Below, one piece after another: positions 11,093 through 22,984 of a DNA stretch of 64,000 bases; position 1 is the first letter of the stretch, and each line of letters begins with the position of its first letter. This DNA comes from Quercus robur (taxonomy: Eukaryota; Streptophyta; Magnoliopsida; Fagales; Fagaceae): assembly GCF_932294415.1 (NCBI RefSeq), contig NC_065539.1, positions 31,622,001 to 31,686,000 on the forward strand. The letters run 5' to 3'. A model generated the notes under the pieces. That model saw only the letters and a list, made by a program, of their open reading frames with translations, was not told where the DNA came from and made no database searches. The translations under genes were made by a program, and so were the position numbers.

Positions 11093-11479
11093 TAGGGATG
11101 GACCTAGGTGGGAGCCCAGGCCCCTGGGCCCAAAAAAAAAAATTTAATAGTTTAATTTTCAATAAAAAAATTTAGACTTGGACCCCCTTACTTTGTAGCT
11201 TGGGCCCCCTCCAAAATCATAAATCATCAACTCAGCCCATGTAAATCTTAAAAAAAAACAATAATGTTTTGTGTATTAAGAAATAATAATCTTTTGTATC
11301 TTTTGTTTTTATTGGTAGATGATTTCATCTTAATATATTAAGAAATAATGATTTTTGTATATTTGTCTTGGTTGAAAGTTTCTTAATACTATATGGATGT
11401 GTATTTGAATTTTTTTTTTTTTTTTTTTTTTTCGCTTATCTCTGACCCCCTTTAGCTTGAAATCCTTGGTCCGTCAGGT
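11093..11479. mobile_element. Small non-autonomous hAT-like element
   Basis: The left end is TAGGGATGGACCTAGG and the right end CCTTGGTCCGTCAGGTA, an imperfect inverted terminal repeat of the 'cagggacggacc' kind seen at plant hAT elements. The interior is GGCCCC-rich at the left with A and T runs. An 8-bp target duplication could not be recognised, so exact ends are uncertain. Confidence 0.5.
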
Positions 11480-13100
11480 ATATATGATGCCACAAGTGGA
11501 GTCCATTTTATTTGCTGCAGCAGCCATACGCTGACACAATCAGGAAGTCCAGGAATTCAATTTTGTTTGGCAAAGAGGTAATTGATCCTGAAATTCTCCC
11601 CTATAAAAGATTAGTCCAGATTTGAGATTTCATCAGATTGCTAGCTTGAACCAGCAGAAGATCAAAGTAACAGTGCAGGGTGAAATGGGATCCGCCACCT
11701 AGCTAGCTAGATTATGGACAAAATTAATAAATATTGACGCAGCTTGGGGTCAAGAAGGATGCTAGAGAAACTGGTGGCAAGGTCTATGAAAACTGCTATA
11801 ATATACATAGCATCTACAGACTACAGAGGTTCTATTGATCGATCAGCAAGCAATTCAAGATGATTTTAACAAAAATATGGTAGAAATTAAGGGATGCCAA
11901 AGTTGTTATCCAAGAAATTGCAGATATGTCCAAGCTAGCTATAGTACTAGTAGCCATGTTTCAACATAACCAAAATTTCAGTGGGTTCTCCTAGGTAGGG
12001 AAAAGAATCGATCGAGCAGCTCACTATCTACTAGTTCAATGGGCGAATTTAGGCAGGGCTTTCACTTTCAGTGCCTAGCAATCTCCGAAATGCTTTTAGA
12101 AGGGACCTGCATGTCTGTCTTTTGTTTTGTTAGCTGTATCTGTATAGTGATGTACAGTTTGTTAATTTTCTGTTTTAATATATATATATAATCTTTCATT
12201 TTTTAAGGAAAATCAAAGAAAATTGTCCCACTTATATACTAATTAATAATTCACTTATTATTGACTCAACCGACACAAACTTGGAATTGGCAAAATCACT
12301 AACAAGAACCAACCACACTAAGGGAACAAAGAAAAACATATACATCACGTATCATCTTAACCTACAAAAATTATTGATAAGTGCTCCAATTATAACAAGC
12401 TCAATCGTCATGATTATCAAATCATATCTCATGACTTTTTGTGGTGTCAGATTTCTCGGGCCACGTGCTGGACAACACATGCAGAACTCCATGGCCTACT
12501 GAAACTTTTTGCATGTTCAATGACCTTGACTGAAACTTTACCTTAAAGTAATTACTACTAAATTTTAAAAATAAACCTTAATAGTATCACCGTTTCAATT
12601 CTTTCCTGAGCAAATATGATAAAAAGTGAAGAAGAGGAAGAACACAAATAGCCTCGTTTGCATCAGTACATTAAGAAAGAGAGCTACATATATATGGTTC
12701 TTTTCAGGGATTTTTTATACATGGCTTTCGGATATTGTATTTCATAATTGAAGAAGCAGTAAAAGAAGAAAACTGATCTGCGACCCACCCTGCATATAGA
12801 GTATCTACTATCTATGCTATGCATATAACCAAAATTTATATACATGGCAAGCTTTCAATAATTAAAAGAAGAAGATTATTTTTGTCTATGCATACATACT
12901 AAAATATTTTCTTCTTCCAAAATAAGTATTTCATATCAAACATACCAGCATCATCCAGGCATATGTAACACATAGCTAGGTAAGATATCAAGGACATTAA
13001 AATACCAGTATCATCGATCAGATTGTTGCTTACTGTACAATCCAAACTAAAGAAGCAAAAGATGAAGATAAAAACCACAAAAAACACATTTTGGCTTACG
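11480..13100. other. Intergenic, no gene seen
   Basis: AT-rich, with short (TA) runs at 12180-12190. It lies downstream of the CLE gene, which points toward it, so the proximal part (about 12900-13150) may hold that gene's 3' UTR. I see no convincing frame or transposon structure. Confidence 0.4.
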
Positions 13101-13150
13101 GGAAGGCGAGGAATATGGTATGCATATAATCTTGTTCTTGGTGCATCTTG

Positions 13151-13450
13151 CTACTTGTTTGATTCGGGATTCGGACCGCTAGGGACTTCATGCGCAGAAA
13201 CTTTATATTGTCGATCTGTGACATTCTTGTTGCTACTTTGTTTGGGCTGAAACCCTGTGTTGAATTGCTGTGTTGTAGATGGATGCAAAAGGAGTCGCCT
13301 GGCTGCAGATGATGATTGAGCTTTGGGTAACATAGAAATTTCTGTAGGATGATCAAAGAGAGTAACAATCAAGAGAAGCCCAAGAAATAGCAATACAACT
13401 AGTGATTTTGTTGAGCTTTCACAAAGTGCTGCCTTGCTAGCTCTTGCCAT
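13151..13450 (-). CDS. CLE peptide precursor, TDIF (CLE41/44)-like
   Basis: An intronless 99-residue secreted precursor. The start at 13450 gives MARASKAALCESSTKSL, like known CLE41/44 starts; an in-frame Met at 13483 adds 11 residues and is less likely. A hydrophobic signal segment (about 16-33, VVLLFLGLLLIVTLF) is followed by a variable Ser/Gln-rich region with ARRLLLHPST. The CLE dodecapeptide HEVPSGPNPESN is at residues 87-98, followed by one Lys and the stop. TDIF of Arabidopsis and Zinnia is HEVPSGPNPISN. It is made in phloem and, through the PXY/TDR receptor kinase, keeps cambium dividing and blocks xylem differentiation. Here Ile10 is Glu (GAA, 13163-13165). Pro4, Pro7, Asn8, Pro9 and Asn12 are kept. 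Function is inferred from the motif. It could be a diverged paralogue rather than the main TDIF gene. Confidence 0.88.
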   Translation of the reverse strand: MARASKAALCESSTKSLVVLLFLGLLLIVTLFDHPTEISMLPKAQSSSAARRLLLHPSTTQQFNTGFQPKQSSNKNVTDRQYKVSAHEVPSGPNPESNK

Positions 13451-13654
13451 TGATATAGAACTAGTAAATAACCAATAAACCACCCCCCAGTAACCTGAAG
13501 GAGATCAATATCCATGAAACAAATGCAACACCCAGTATGGAAGGAAAGAAGGGAAGAAAAATATTAAGAAGAGGAAAAAAGTTAATGTGAATGGGAATTG
13601 GAATATTGAAGCTCGAAACTTAAAGCTACATTTTGTATGAACCACGCTAGGGAC

Positions 13655-13665
13655 TTTATATATAA
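13655..13665 (-). promoter_or_regulatory. TATA box of the CLE gene
   Basis: The minus strand reads TTATATATAAA about 205 bp upstream of the chosen ATG. This would give a 5' UTR of roughly 170 nt rich in purines on the plus strand. Support is position and consensus only. Confidence 0.55.
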
Positions 13666-13699
13666 TGGAGTAGACTTGCCAATATATCAATATTGCCCC

Positions 13700-14873
13700 T
13701 TTCTTACTACCAAATTTCTGGGATACCCTTAGATATGTTTGATTGGAATAGTATAGTACGGCCTAAATGCAAAAAAAAAATCCCCCTTGTGGAGTTCTAA
13801 TTCTTCTTTAAATTACTTTCTCAGGAAAAAAAAAAAAAATCCTCTTTAAATTCCTTGCTGAAGTTTTATCATAACTACTAAATTGACTTCTAACACTAAT
13901 TTCCGTTAGCTCTTATAGATGAAAAAATAACTTGACCTCACATGATTATATATACTCACTAACTGATTCCCATTATCAAACATGTGATGATCACTTGATT
14001 TTTCGGTTTATAAGAGCAAACGAAATTTACTAATGCCAACATTTTGTTTTGTCTAGATGCACATAAGGACAGTTTAAATTGTGATGTTCAAGATAATCAA
14101 GGTGATCAATTAAATTAACAAAGGGAAGTCATTTATTCTTTTTTTTAAATTCAGACTTTCATTTATTATATTATCAAAATCCACTAATCATAATTATTGT
14201 CACAAATTAGTAAGGTTTATATAGTAAAATTTGTACTATTTTCAACATTTTGCAATCTTTTTATATCTAAAAAATAAATTTGTTTGCTTATTGAGGAGGT
14301 GTAAAGTCTTCAACACCAAATAGAATATTATAATTAATATTTTTTGCTTTATAAAACGTGATTCCTAACACATTGTGATAATGGTACACCAAATTTACCA
14401 ATTCGAAGAACAAAAATTAATTTACCCATCCCGTATAATGACACCTACAGATTCTCACCCAAACACAGCTAGTAGCCTAGTACTAATTTTGGTCAATGAT
14501 CGAATACGATTTTACGGTATCAAGAAGGTAGATGAAACTCTAATTGAGAACCCCACAACATTTCAAGCCATGACATTAATTATTATCGTTGGCAAGTAAA
14601 ATTCTAGCACATATTGAATTACCTACTCACTATCAAATTCAAATTTATATTTACTAAAAAGATGGGATTGATTCCAGTGTAAATATTAATATTTTTTTAT
14701 GAAGGATTGCTACGAATAAGTTAATGTTTCCTTATATTAATTATTATAAAAAGCTATGTATTATATTCCTTTTATTAATTGATTATTATGCAATGATTAT
14801 TAACCTAGCTAAAATTTAAAATAAGACTTAAAAAAAAAAAAAGTATTTTGTAGTTGTACTTAATTTTATTATA

Positions 14874-14920
<47 letters not shown>

Positions 14921-15880
14921 TCTTGTTTTTAACTCTTATTTCACAAATTACAAGGTTGGTAAGGTCATATTTTCAAAGCCTCAAAAACAGCTATTCAAAT
15001 TTGGCTAGTCTAGTCATGTAGAGAAAAGGAATCCGAAAAATATAAAGTAAAGCGACGGTTGAATAAGATGAGTAGACGGCCAAGGATGGTGGCTTTTTCT
15101 TGCTTGGCTGTTTCCGCAAGAAATGTCCCTTTTTTTGACTTGAAGAGGCCTTGGAAAACAACAGCTAATGCGGGGTCTGAATCTGATTTGCCTTTTATCA
15201 AATTTTTTTTTTTTTTTTTTTATAAAAATAATTAAAGATCACAGAGAAAGTAAAGCATCATTGCTCCAATCACTGCTTTCCGTGCTTGTGAAAATCTAGG
15301 CCTCTTGTCTCCATGATACTATGCATGGGTCCCCACGTCCTTTAAAACCTGCTACACGATTTACGTTAAGGGTGTTCTGGTAATTACAAAACTCCTTTTC
15401 CTTACCATTGCGGGGGCCCTTTCTTTTTGGACTAATGTGAATAATACAATTTTTTTCATGTTAAATGTTTTAGTAATAATAAGTGCTCCTTTTGGATTAG
15501 TTATTTTTTATTATTCCATTAATATATTTCTTTATGTACACCTTTTTTCTAAACACTTTACTCTTTTTTTTTTTCTTTTGGCCTAATTTAAATTCTATGT
15601 ATTCAATTTTCTCCTCCTTTTGCATTAGTTATTTTTTATTATTGTATTAGTTTGATAGTATTATGATTGTACAATGCAAGGTTAAATTAAGAATAATGTA
15701 AATTAAACGTTTAATTAATCTTAAATGTATTAACATCACGCTTTTTCTTCTCCTCTCGTTAGGAGTTTTCTTTCTCACCTAGGGTGAGTTTTGCTTCTAC
15801 CGTTTGTTTTTTCTTGACAGCAGTCTCTCTACACTATCTCCTTTACCATTCCTCACCACTGTTCTCTATACTGTCTCCCT
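13700..15880. other. Intergenic AT-rich stretch upstream of the CLE gene
   Basis: No gene is supported. It holds an A homopolymer of 39 bp at 14879-14917, a T-run at 15202-15220 and several poly(A)/poly(T) tracts. The first kilobase is the likely regulatory region of the CLE gene, but I cannot name individual sites with confidence. Confidence 0.45.
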
Positions 15881-15899
15881 CCCCCTAACCGTGGATCTC

Positions 15900-17155
15900 G
15901 ATGTCATTGAAAGGTTGAAGCGGATATCGTTGACGACCGCTGAAGGGTAGGATATCACCATAACAACCTCCTAGCATGCTCAAGCCTTGGAAAATTGCTC
16001 CCTTAGCTTACTTGGTCACTTCCTTACTACCAAAGAGATTAACCTATGGGCTGCCACGAATTTGTTGAGAACAGTATGGAAATTGGGCAACAATATTAAA
16101 ATCGTGGACGTTAGGGAAGGTTTGCTTCTGTTCCGATTTAAACTTGAGAGCCAGTTGTGGTGGGTACAAGACAATGGCCCTTGGAGCTTCGATAAACACA
16201 ACTTGGTGCTTTGCCGGTGGGAGAAAGGCTTGATCACTCAAACTGTCTCGTTCATGCATATCCCACTTTGGGTCCAGGTTTGGGGTTTTCCATTCGACCT
16301 CCTGATTGAAGCCACCACTCAAGATATCAGCAAGGGGCTGGGCACTATAATCGCAGTGGATAACATAACTTTCGACTCTGATCAGGCACGCTTTCTCCGT
16401 ATTCAGGTAGAGGTACCGCTAACCCAACCTCTCCGTCATGATGGCCCGTTGTGAATCCTAAAGGAGATCGTTCCTTCATTGCATTCAAGTATGAGCAGAT
16501 TGTGGGACTATGCTATGCTTGTGGGAGACTCAGGCATGAGATGAAAAACTACATTGACCCGCAGTTTGATCCCAATAGTAGTGAATGCCCATATGGTGAT
16601 TGGATGAAAGTTGGGCTTTGGCGGTGTTATGGGACTCCAAACAGAAACTCAACCAACCAGCCTAGGCAATCGGAGGAGCATCATCAGGCAGAGCCACTGA
16701 AAGAACAGCCACCTACACCTTATTTCAGCCTTAGGGGTACTTCAGAGGTCCCATAGTTAATTGGACCCACGGAATCTAGGCATGAGAAAAATATTCAGAT
16801 AGTTTTAGACTTACCCCATGAGTTGCATGAAATAAAAGGTACTTCTAGTAAGGACTTAACCCATAACATACATGTCACTGACATAAAAGAATTTGTGGGT
16901 ACACTAGGGGAGTTTGATGAAGAGAACCCATGTCATGCCTTACCTGACCATGATCTGCCACACACCACCACCATTGATGCCCCACTGTACCCAACAAAGC
17001 AAACCAAGTGGAATAGAGTCCTCCGCCCCCAGGGCCCAATTATGATTGAGGAGAAAATCGTTACCAATAGGGTGGGGCAAAAACGAGAGCACCCTAATAC
17101 CATGGTTGGTTTGGCTCAGGATGGAGAGCCAAATAGAAAGAAATTCAAGAGCTAG
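15900..17155 (+). pseudogene. LINE ORF1 relic (DUF4283 + CCHC zinc knuckle)
   Basis: The frame starts near 15902 (DVIERLKRISLTTAEG, then a stop). It is open from 15987 with the DUF4283 fold signature: CSLSLLGHFLTTKEIN, RTVWKLGNNIKIVDV, ESQLWWVQDNGPWSFDKH and PLWVQVWGFPFDLL. After a frame change near 16450 comes FIAFKYEQIVGLCYACGRLRHE, a zf-CCHC_4-like knuckle (the final Cys is Tyr in MKNYIDP). A polar tail runs to 17155. In plant LINEs this is the RNA-binding ORF1 product. No endonuclease or RT follows, so only the 5' part is present. A related minus-strand piece is at 43536-44117. Confidence 0.8.
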
Positions 17156-18144
17156 GAGGTTCACACTTCTACCAGTGCATTAACAGCAGCAGCTACTATC
17201 CAACCTCGTCGAGCACAATGATCAGCCTCAGTTGGAACTACTGAGGGCTAGAACTCCTCCACCAAATCTAATTGGGTCGGTTGTGGGTTGGGCACAAACT
17301 CAACTTGGACTGACCCATGGACAACCCTAGTCTCTTTATTATGGATTTGAGGTGGAGTATATATACAATTATGCACAGTTTAAAAAAAAATGCACTTGCA
17401 AAGTTATATAATATAAAATAAACACGACTCTATTCATTACTATTTATTGCTAATAAAATCTATTCTAAGAATATGACTATGAAGTTCTTGAATAGTTTTG
17501 TAATTTTTATAAGGACAAAGTTTAGTTACAAAATTACTTGTAATTTAAGACTACAAACTTACTCAATATCTTTTATTGGAGGTGAATTTTGACAAATCCA
17601 TCATTGGATGACATCTTTTTCTCATATCCTCCATGCTTACAAAATTTCTAAAAAATTAAAGATTAATAGTTATATCATCAATAAATTGTTTAAATTGCAA
17701 GTTTTTGTAGTTTAAAATTATGCATAAAATATATACTTATAGATCATATAGTAAATAATATTCAATTGACACAAAATTTGATATGTGTATTAAGAGCGTA
17801 AATAACATGCAATTTAACTGTTAGATTTCCAAAATATGTAATAATGTTTATTACATATTTACGTTAATTATAAAAATGACAAAATTTAGTTACAAAATTG
17901 GTTATAATCTTATGCTACAATCAATTTTGTAGCTAAATTTTGTCATTTTTATAATTAATGTAAATATTTTCTTATTATGAAATAAATATATAACCATATT
18001 CATTACTTGTGGGATTGTTTTTACTGGACTCTCATTTGTACGATTTACCGGTTTTATTGAAGCCATTGTGTCTTCCATAAAAAGAGTAAAAAATAAAATA
18101 AAATAAGTGACGTCAGGTACAACATGCAAAACTACGTAAATTCT
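17156..18144. other. Intergenic with a near-perfect hairpin (see 17855-17967)
   Basis: No gene. The first 200 bp may be untranslated LINE sequence. The remainder is AT-rich; a stretch near 17515-17560 resembles an arm of the downstream hairpin. Confidence 0.4.
17855..17967. repeat. Foldback / MITE-like inverted repeat
   Basis: The left arm at 17861-17900 and the right arm at 17922-17961 are inverted copies with two mismatches in 40 bp, and the pairing continues about six bases outward. The loop is about 21 bp. Arm core: AAAAATGACAAAATTTAG. Probably a small non-autonomous DNA element; no clear target duplication. Confidence 0.7.
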
Positions 18145-18147
18145 TAA

Positions 18148-18768
18148 GAGTATCTACAGCAGCTTTTCTATATTTTTGTATTATTTGGACAGTGAACAGT
18201 AACATTTACCTTTTACCTACCTACTTTTTCAAATACATCTTTCAACAGATTTTCTATCATTTCTCTATCTCATTTAAATATTATTTGTTCATTCATTATT
18301 TATTCATTTTTTAACACACGTATCCCCATACTCCTATCCCCACTCCTTTCTTTGCTAATTTTTTATTATGTTTTATTCTTTTGCTAATGAACAATAGCAC
18401 ATCAAGTCTGGAGAATAACTGTTCATTAGTAAAAAACTTTTTGAGTTTTAGGTTCCGTTTGCATTGAACTTATTTTTGCTGAAACTGAAAACTGAAAATT
18501 GAAAACACTGTAGCAAAATAATTTTTAAATGTATGAATAGTGTCATGGGACCCATTTTTAATATTTTTAAATACGTGAACAGTGCTGCTACATTGCGTGA
18601 ACAGTAATTTTTGTCTCTACACAGTAAATTCATGTGATTTTATTGTTCATGTGCTGAAAAAAAAAAAAAAAAAAAAAAAAACCGCTGAACACAAACACGC
18701 AATCCAAATGGATACTTAAAGAAGCTGTTGGAACTTATTTTTCCTCTTTACCTACTCTGGAAATGCTC
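18148..18768. mobile_element. Tourist-like MITE (outer)
   Basis: It starts GAGTATCTACAGCAGC and ends CTACTCTGGAAATGCTC, imperfect inverted ends of the 'gagcatctccaacag' type. The 3-bp duplication TAA lies at 18145-18147 and 18769-18771, as for PIF/Harbinger-derived MITEs. Without the nested element it is about 353 bp. Confidence 0.7.
18451..18715. mobile_element. Tourist-like MITE (inner, nested)
   Basis: Ends are GGTTCCGTTTGCATT and AATCCAAATGGATAC (11 of 15 matched as inverted repeats), with TTA at 18448-18450 and 18716-18718. The interior has 'ctgtagcaaaataattttta' and 'gtgaacagt' motifs and an A-run at 18658-18681. It is inserted in the MITE at 18148-18768, so it is the younger of the two. 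Confidence 0.7.
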
Positions 18769-18779
18769 TAAGAGACATC

Positions 18780-19740
18780 AGTACCACATTCCAGGAAAGG
18801 AAAATGAACCACGCTGATGTTTATTTATTTATTTTTCTAAAGTACCCTTCTGTTCGCCACTTTTTTCCCTTTTGAAAGAAATCTTAGATTGAAGCACCGT
18901 AGCTATAATGGATCCTAACTTTATAGAGTAGAAAATAGGATTGTCCAACTTTAACGTGATCAATTTAGCTTAATTAAGCAACAAATAAGGCATTATATAT
19001 ATTCATAGTTTCTAAACCGTTGATAAAAGCTACTTGGCACACCTACGGCTTTTAAATCCAATTTTTATTATATAATATATAATATGATATATGATTTGTT
19101 TATATATCATTTTTAAATCTTTACTATTTAAAGTTTAACTGTATTTTTGTTAATTTTAATTTCAACAAATAAATAAATAATATTTTGACAAAAACAAAAC
19201 TAATCCAAACATAGTAACATACACTTGAGTTCTCACTTCTCACATTCTAAGGACAAGAACTAATTCTGAACGAACTGCAAGGAAGTTCATGTTGAAAACT
19301 TCCACGTGGGCATTTTCCCGGCCGTATGTTAAGGGCGTTTTTATTTGAAGTAAGGGAGCTAATTAGTTGGTTGTTGAGAACATACTAAAAGATAAGGAGG
19401 AAGGGAAAAAAAAATTGAGAAAAAAGAGTTGCATCTCCATTTGATAGGTAAGCCAATAGCCCACTTCCAATTAAATCTTTAAAAAAAAAAAAAAAAAAAA
19501 TCTTTTATGATCAGAAATAGGGGCCTATGTTGGATGTTCTTTGTTCAAATTGGTTTTTTTTTTTTTTTTTTTAATAATTTATGAGGCCTTTGTTCAATTG
19601 ATTAATTTCACATGGACATGGACATGCAATTAATTACACAATATTTTTTTTCCCCACTCGGGTAATCAAAGCGAGTGCATCTCCCATTTTGGAAATCATA
19701 AAATCATAAAAATAATGTGAAGCGTAACATTCCTTAACCT
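18780..19740. other. Intergenic, no gene seen
   Basis: AT-rich, with A-run 19483-19500 and T-run 19554-19572. No coding or element structure that I can support. Confidence 0.4.
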
Positions 19741-19743
19741 TTA

Positions 19744-20105
19744 AGGTACGTTTGGTATATATGCTGTAATAGCTCCTGTAATGGAATAGTTATTTATGAG
19801 TAATAGCAATTCGATCATTTGATTACATTTTTATTATATGGATTAGTTATTACATTGGAATAACTATTCTTTAAATTGAAAAATAGCTATTCCTTTTTAA
19901 AATGAATGTATTAACTATTCCTTAGTGCATGTAATAAGTTTTAAAATTGATATATTTCCAAAAATATAAAATTTCTTTATACATCATCTTTTACAAGCTT
20001 TCTATATGTAACAACCAAACTTATGAATAGTAATAGTTATTCCATTACAATGTCTTCTATTCCCAATAATAAAAATTACTATTCCTAATGTAATCTTTAT
20101 TCAGT
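19744..20105. mobile_element. Degenerate inverted-repeat MITE
   Basis: It begins GGTACGTTTGGTATATATG. The left part (GTAATGGAATAGTTATT, 19776 on) recurs inverted near 20026-20052 (AATAGTTATTCCATTAC). It is rich in ATAGCTATTCC-type palindromic words. The right end has decayed, so the boundary is approximate. Confidence 0.4.
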
Positions 20106-20690
20106 GTAGTCTCTTATTTGAAGAGCTTCCTCGAAAGAAAAATTAGAAAAAAATTAAAATAAAATAAATTGAGAGATATCCTATTTGATTGGTAGTATAA
20201 TTAATTTGAGATAGAATTTAAATACAGTTTCTTAGATATTGTGCCTTAAATTTTCAATTAAATTTAATTATATGATTGTATTACTCAATGCATGTGGCAT
20301 TAAAATCAATCATGTGATTTATTAGTCCATGCAACCATATGAATAGATTTAATTGGAGAATCTAATATATACCAAAACATTGAACTTAAATTTTGTCCTT
20401 AGTTGAATAACATCTTTCTTCTCAAAAAAAAAAAAAAAGAATGGCTTAGTGTTCATTTGGAAATTGCTTACCTAGTTTTCTTGTTGAAAACATTTTGTAA
20501 AAAGTAATGTAGCTAGATAAAAGTCAGTCTAAATAAAATAAGTAAGTAACTCATGTGGGACTCAAAACTAGTAAGAAAAATAAGCAATAAGCTGGCTTAT
20601 AAATGCATTTCAAACTGACAATTTAATATATATGCTTCATTTACATAATGGAGGAACACTTTTTCTTTTTTTCAATAATTCGATAGTTGA
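20106..20690. other. Intergenic, no gene seen
   Basis: Low-complexity AT-rich DNA with an A-run at about 20425-20439. Nothing else supported. Confidence 0.4.
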
Positions 20691-20692
20691 GG

Positions 20693-20785
20693 GTATAGGT
20701 TATTTGAACTCTTGATGTCTGTTTTAAAAATTGTAGGAGGTGCTAACCAATTGAGATACAAGATTCTTGGTCAAAAATACCTTAT
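20693..20785 (-). mobile_element. tRNA-derived SINE head
   Basis: On the minus strand a box-A-like TATCTCAATTGGTTAGCACC is followed about 35 bp later by a box-B-like GAGTTCAAATAACC. This is the split Pol III promoter of tRNA-derived SINEs. The 3' tail is not clearly defined. A related minus-strand copy is at 33533-33605. Confidence 0.5.
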
Positions 20786-21594
20786 TAATGAGGCCATACT
20801 TGGTATTAATGAAGATCACAATCCAAAAATGCTTATGAGAAATAGCTACTACGCGTACAGAATATCTTGTTCGTCATGCCAGAACAAGATAGGCTCATAC
20901 TGTCTTGCAGAAACGATTTTTATGGAAAGAACAAGTTGAATTAAAAGAAACTTTTGTTTTTGTCCAATTTCCGCTTTCAAATAAATAAGTGGCTATAGAC
21001 GTCGTTTCATCCATCTTATCTTATTTTCTAATGCAAGTACTTTCACGACATATATAGCAATAATAGCATACTGGCATCAAATTGACAATTATACAACCCC
21101 CCTCAACATTAACACGATGAGCTGTTAACATTCTTCTCATTCTTTCAACATCTCCCACCCCCCCCCCCCCCCCACACACAAACTGGCTAACATATGGAAT
21201 TAGTTGCTAGTTTCGTCTTCTTTCTTTTTCCTTTTTTTTTTTTTTTTTTTCCTTTCCTCAATTAGTATATGCTGATTTTTTTTTTTTCAATTTTTAATGA
21301 AAATTAGAATGAATATATGATTTAATAAATTATCACTTATTCTAAAAATTCAAATTATTAAGAAACTTTGAATTTAATTATTTAACTAATATTTACATCA
21401 ATCAATTGATAAATAAAAAACATTACAATCGCAAGTTATGTATCGTAATGATTACATATTACTTACCATGGCTGGCTATTGTTAGGGCAATGAAAATAAC
21501 AATTTGATACTCATAATTTCATTTATTTACCCAAAATAATAATGATAATGATAAGGGTAATTCTGGAAATTTGATAAACTCATTCACATAAGGC
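20786..21594. other. Intergenic with homopolymer tracts
   Basis: No gene supported. Contains a C-run at about 21158-21172 and T-runs at about 21230-21250 and 21273-21287. Confidence 0.4.
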
Positions 21595-21597
21595 AAA

Positions 21598-22172
21598 GCT
21601 GGCGGTCCTAATGAACCCGTCGACCTTACTTGTACATTCATCGACATAAACGACGATATCATAAAGCCGACGGTTCCACCTCAAGGTCGACGGTTGCGTC
21701 TCGAATGAGACGACCAGAATGCATAGACGGGATAAGAAGCTAACGGAAGGAAGCTGAAGGGTATAAGTAAACCTTTGACGGATCTAACATGACCTTGCTT
21801 GGCCTCCACAAGTTTATAAGGAAACATCTTGTGTCCCACGACTAACCCTAATCAAGGGGGATTTCTATTAGAAAAGGATCTCGTAAGACACGCGTATTAA
21901 TGAAGATCTTCCCTACAAAGAAAGACTCTCTATGCCAAGGAACGGATGTCAACCCTATGCTACTATAAAACCCCAAAACCCTCACAAATCGAAGTACGCA
22001 TAATTTATCACAACTCTGATACTCTAGAGTTGCAAAAGTTCTCTAACTTGACATTTGAAGGGTATTTGGCCGGTACCACACCTATACTCTCTACAAGGTC
22101 TTATTTGTTTTTATTTCGTAGGTGTTGACTCGAGCACGTGAGGACTGTGTGACTTACTGACGATTTTTGACA
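21598..22172 (+). mobile_element. LTR-like fragment
   Basis: GC content and word use differ from the AT-rich flanks. It has a TATA-type CTATAAAACCCC at about 21963 and ends near CGATTTTTGACATCATCA. Repeated 'gacgg/gtcgac' words occur near 21600-21720. It looks like an LTR (solo or truncated) of a gypsy-type element. No target duplication could be found, so the ends are uncertain. Confidence 0.45.
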
Positions 22173-22980
22173 TCATCAAATAATAATATTTCCGAATGGG
22201 TTGATACCTCTATATGGTTTATGTGCATAAGAAAACACAAGGAACCTCACCTCAGTAGTACCGTCGGGTACTAATTATGTAAGTAATATTTCTAATCAAG
22301 TTTAATTATATATGACAAAATAAATAATAATAACAAAAAGAAAAGGCAGTAATATATAATAATAATAATAATAATTCCATATCATAATTCATAATATCCT
22401 TGGTTAAGGTAAGTGGGAGTGGGATTGCGGTCTCTCCATGCTTGCTGATAATTGGCGCTTTATGAATGACAATGACAATGACAATGACCTCACCTAATGA
22501 AGAAAATTGATCAAAGTATATGCTTTTTGGATTGTGGGCGAGAAAGAGAATGACGGGCCAGGGTGACCCTTTTTGAAATGGAAAAAAGGATGACTGTGTC
22601 TGTGTGTATGCATGGGAAAAGCATTTCCACACACGTAAAGCTTTCACGCAAATGCCCATTTAATTAAGTCATCTTTTTGTCTCCTTTTTCCTTCCATGTT
22701 CCCATTTTGAGGTGTCCAATTATAGATCACTTTGTAATCTCCCCATTCCCACATATATATTTTGTTTGGAATGCCCAATGGGCAGTAATTAACAGCATCA
22801 GTTTCTTGTCAAATACCAGTTCACCCATATATTAAAATCTGATTGCAGAACCATGATAATGCAGTTAATTAGGTTTTCCCAATTTCTATGTTTTCCTTTT
22901 TCTTAGCTAAGATTTTAATTTTAATATTAATAAGCTAAACTAATTAAATGCGAATGTGACAAATTAATTTGAAAGGATTA
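22173..22980. other. Intergenic, no gene seen
   Basis: AT-rich with a short (AAT)n at about 22356-22372 and a 'gacaat' hexamer repeat at 22468-22488. No supported gene. Confidence 0.4.
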
Positions 22981-22984
22981 AATC

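Noticed and set aside
12281..12502. 73-codon frame near the CLE gene
   Set aside because: No signal peptide, domain or codon pattern that separates it from chance.
20693..20785. A functional tRNA gene on the minus strand
   Set aside because: Box A and a box-B-like word are present, but no cloverleaf or acceptor stem can be formed; a SINE head fits better.
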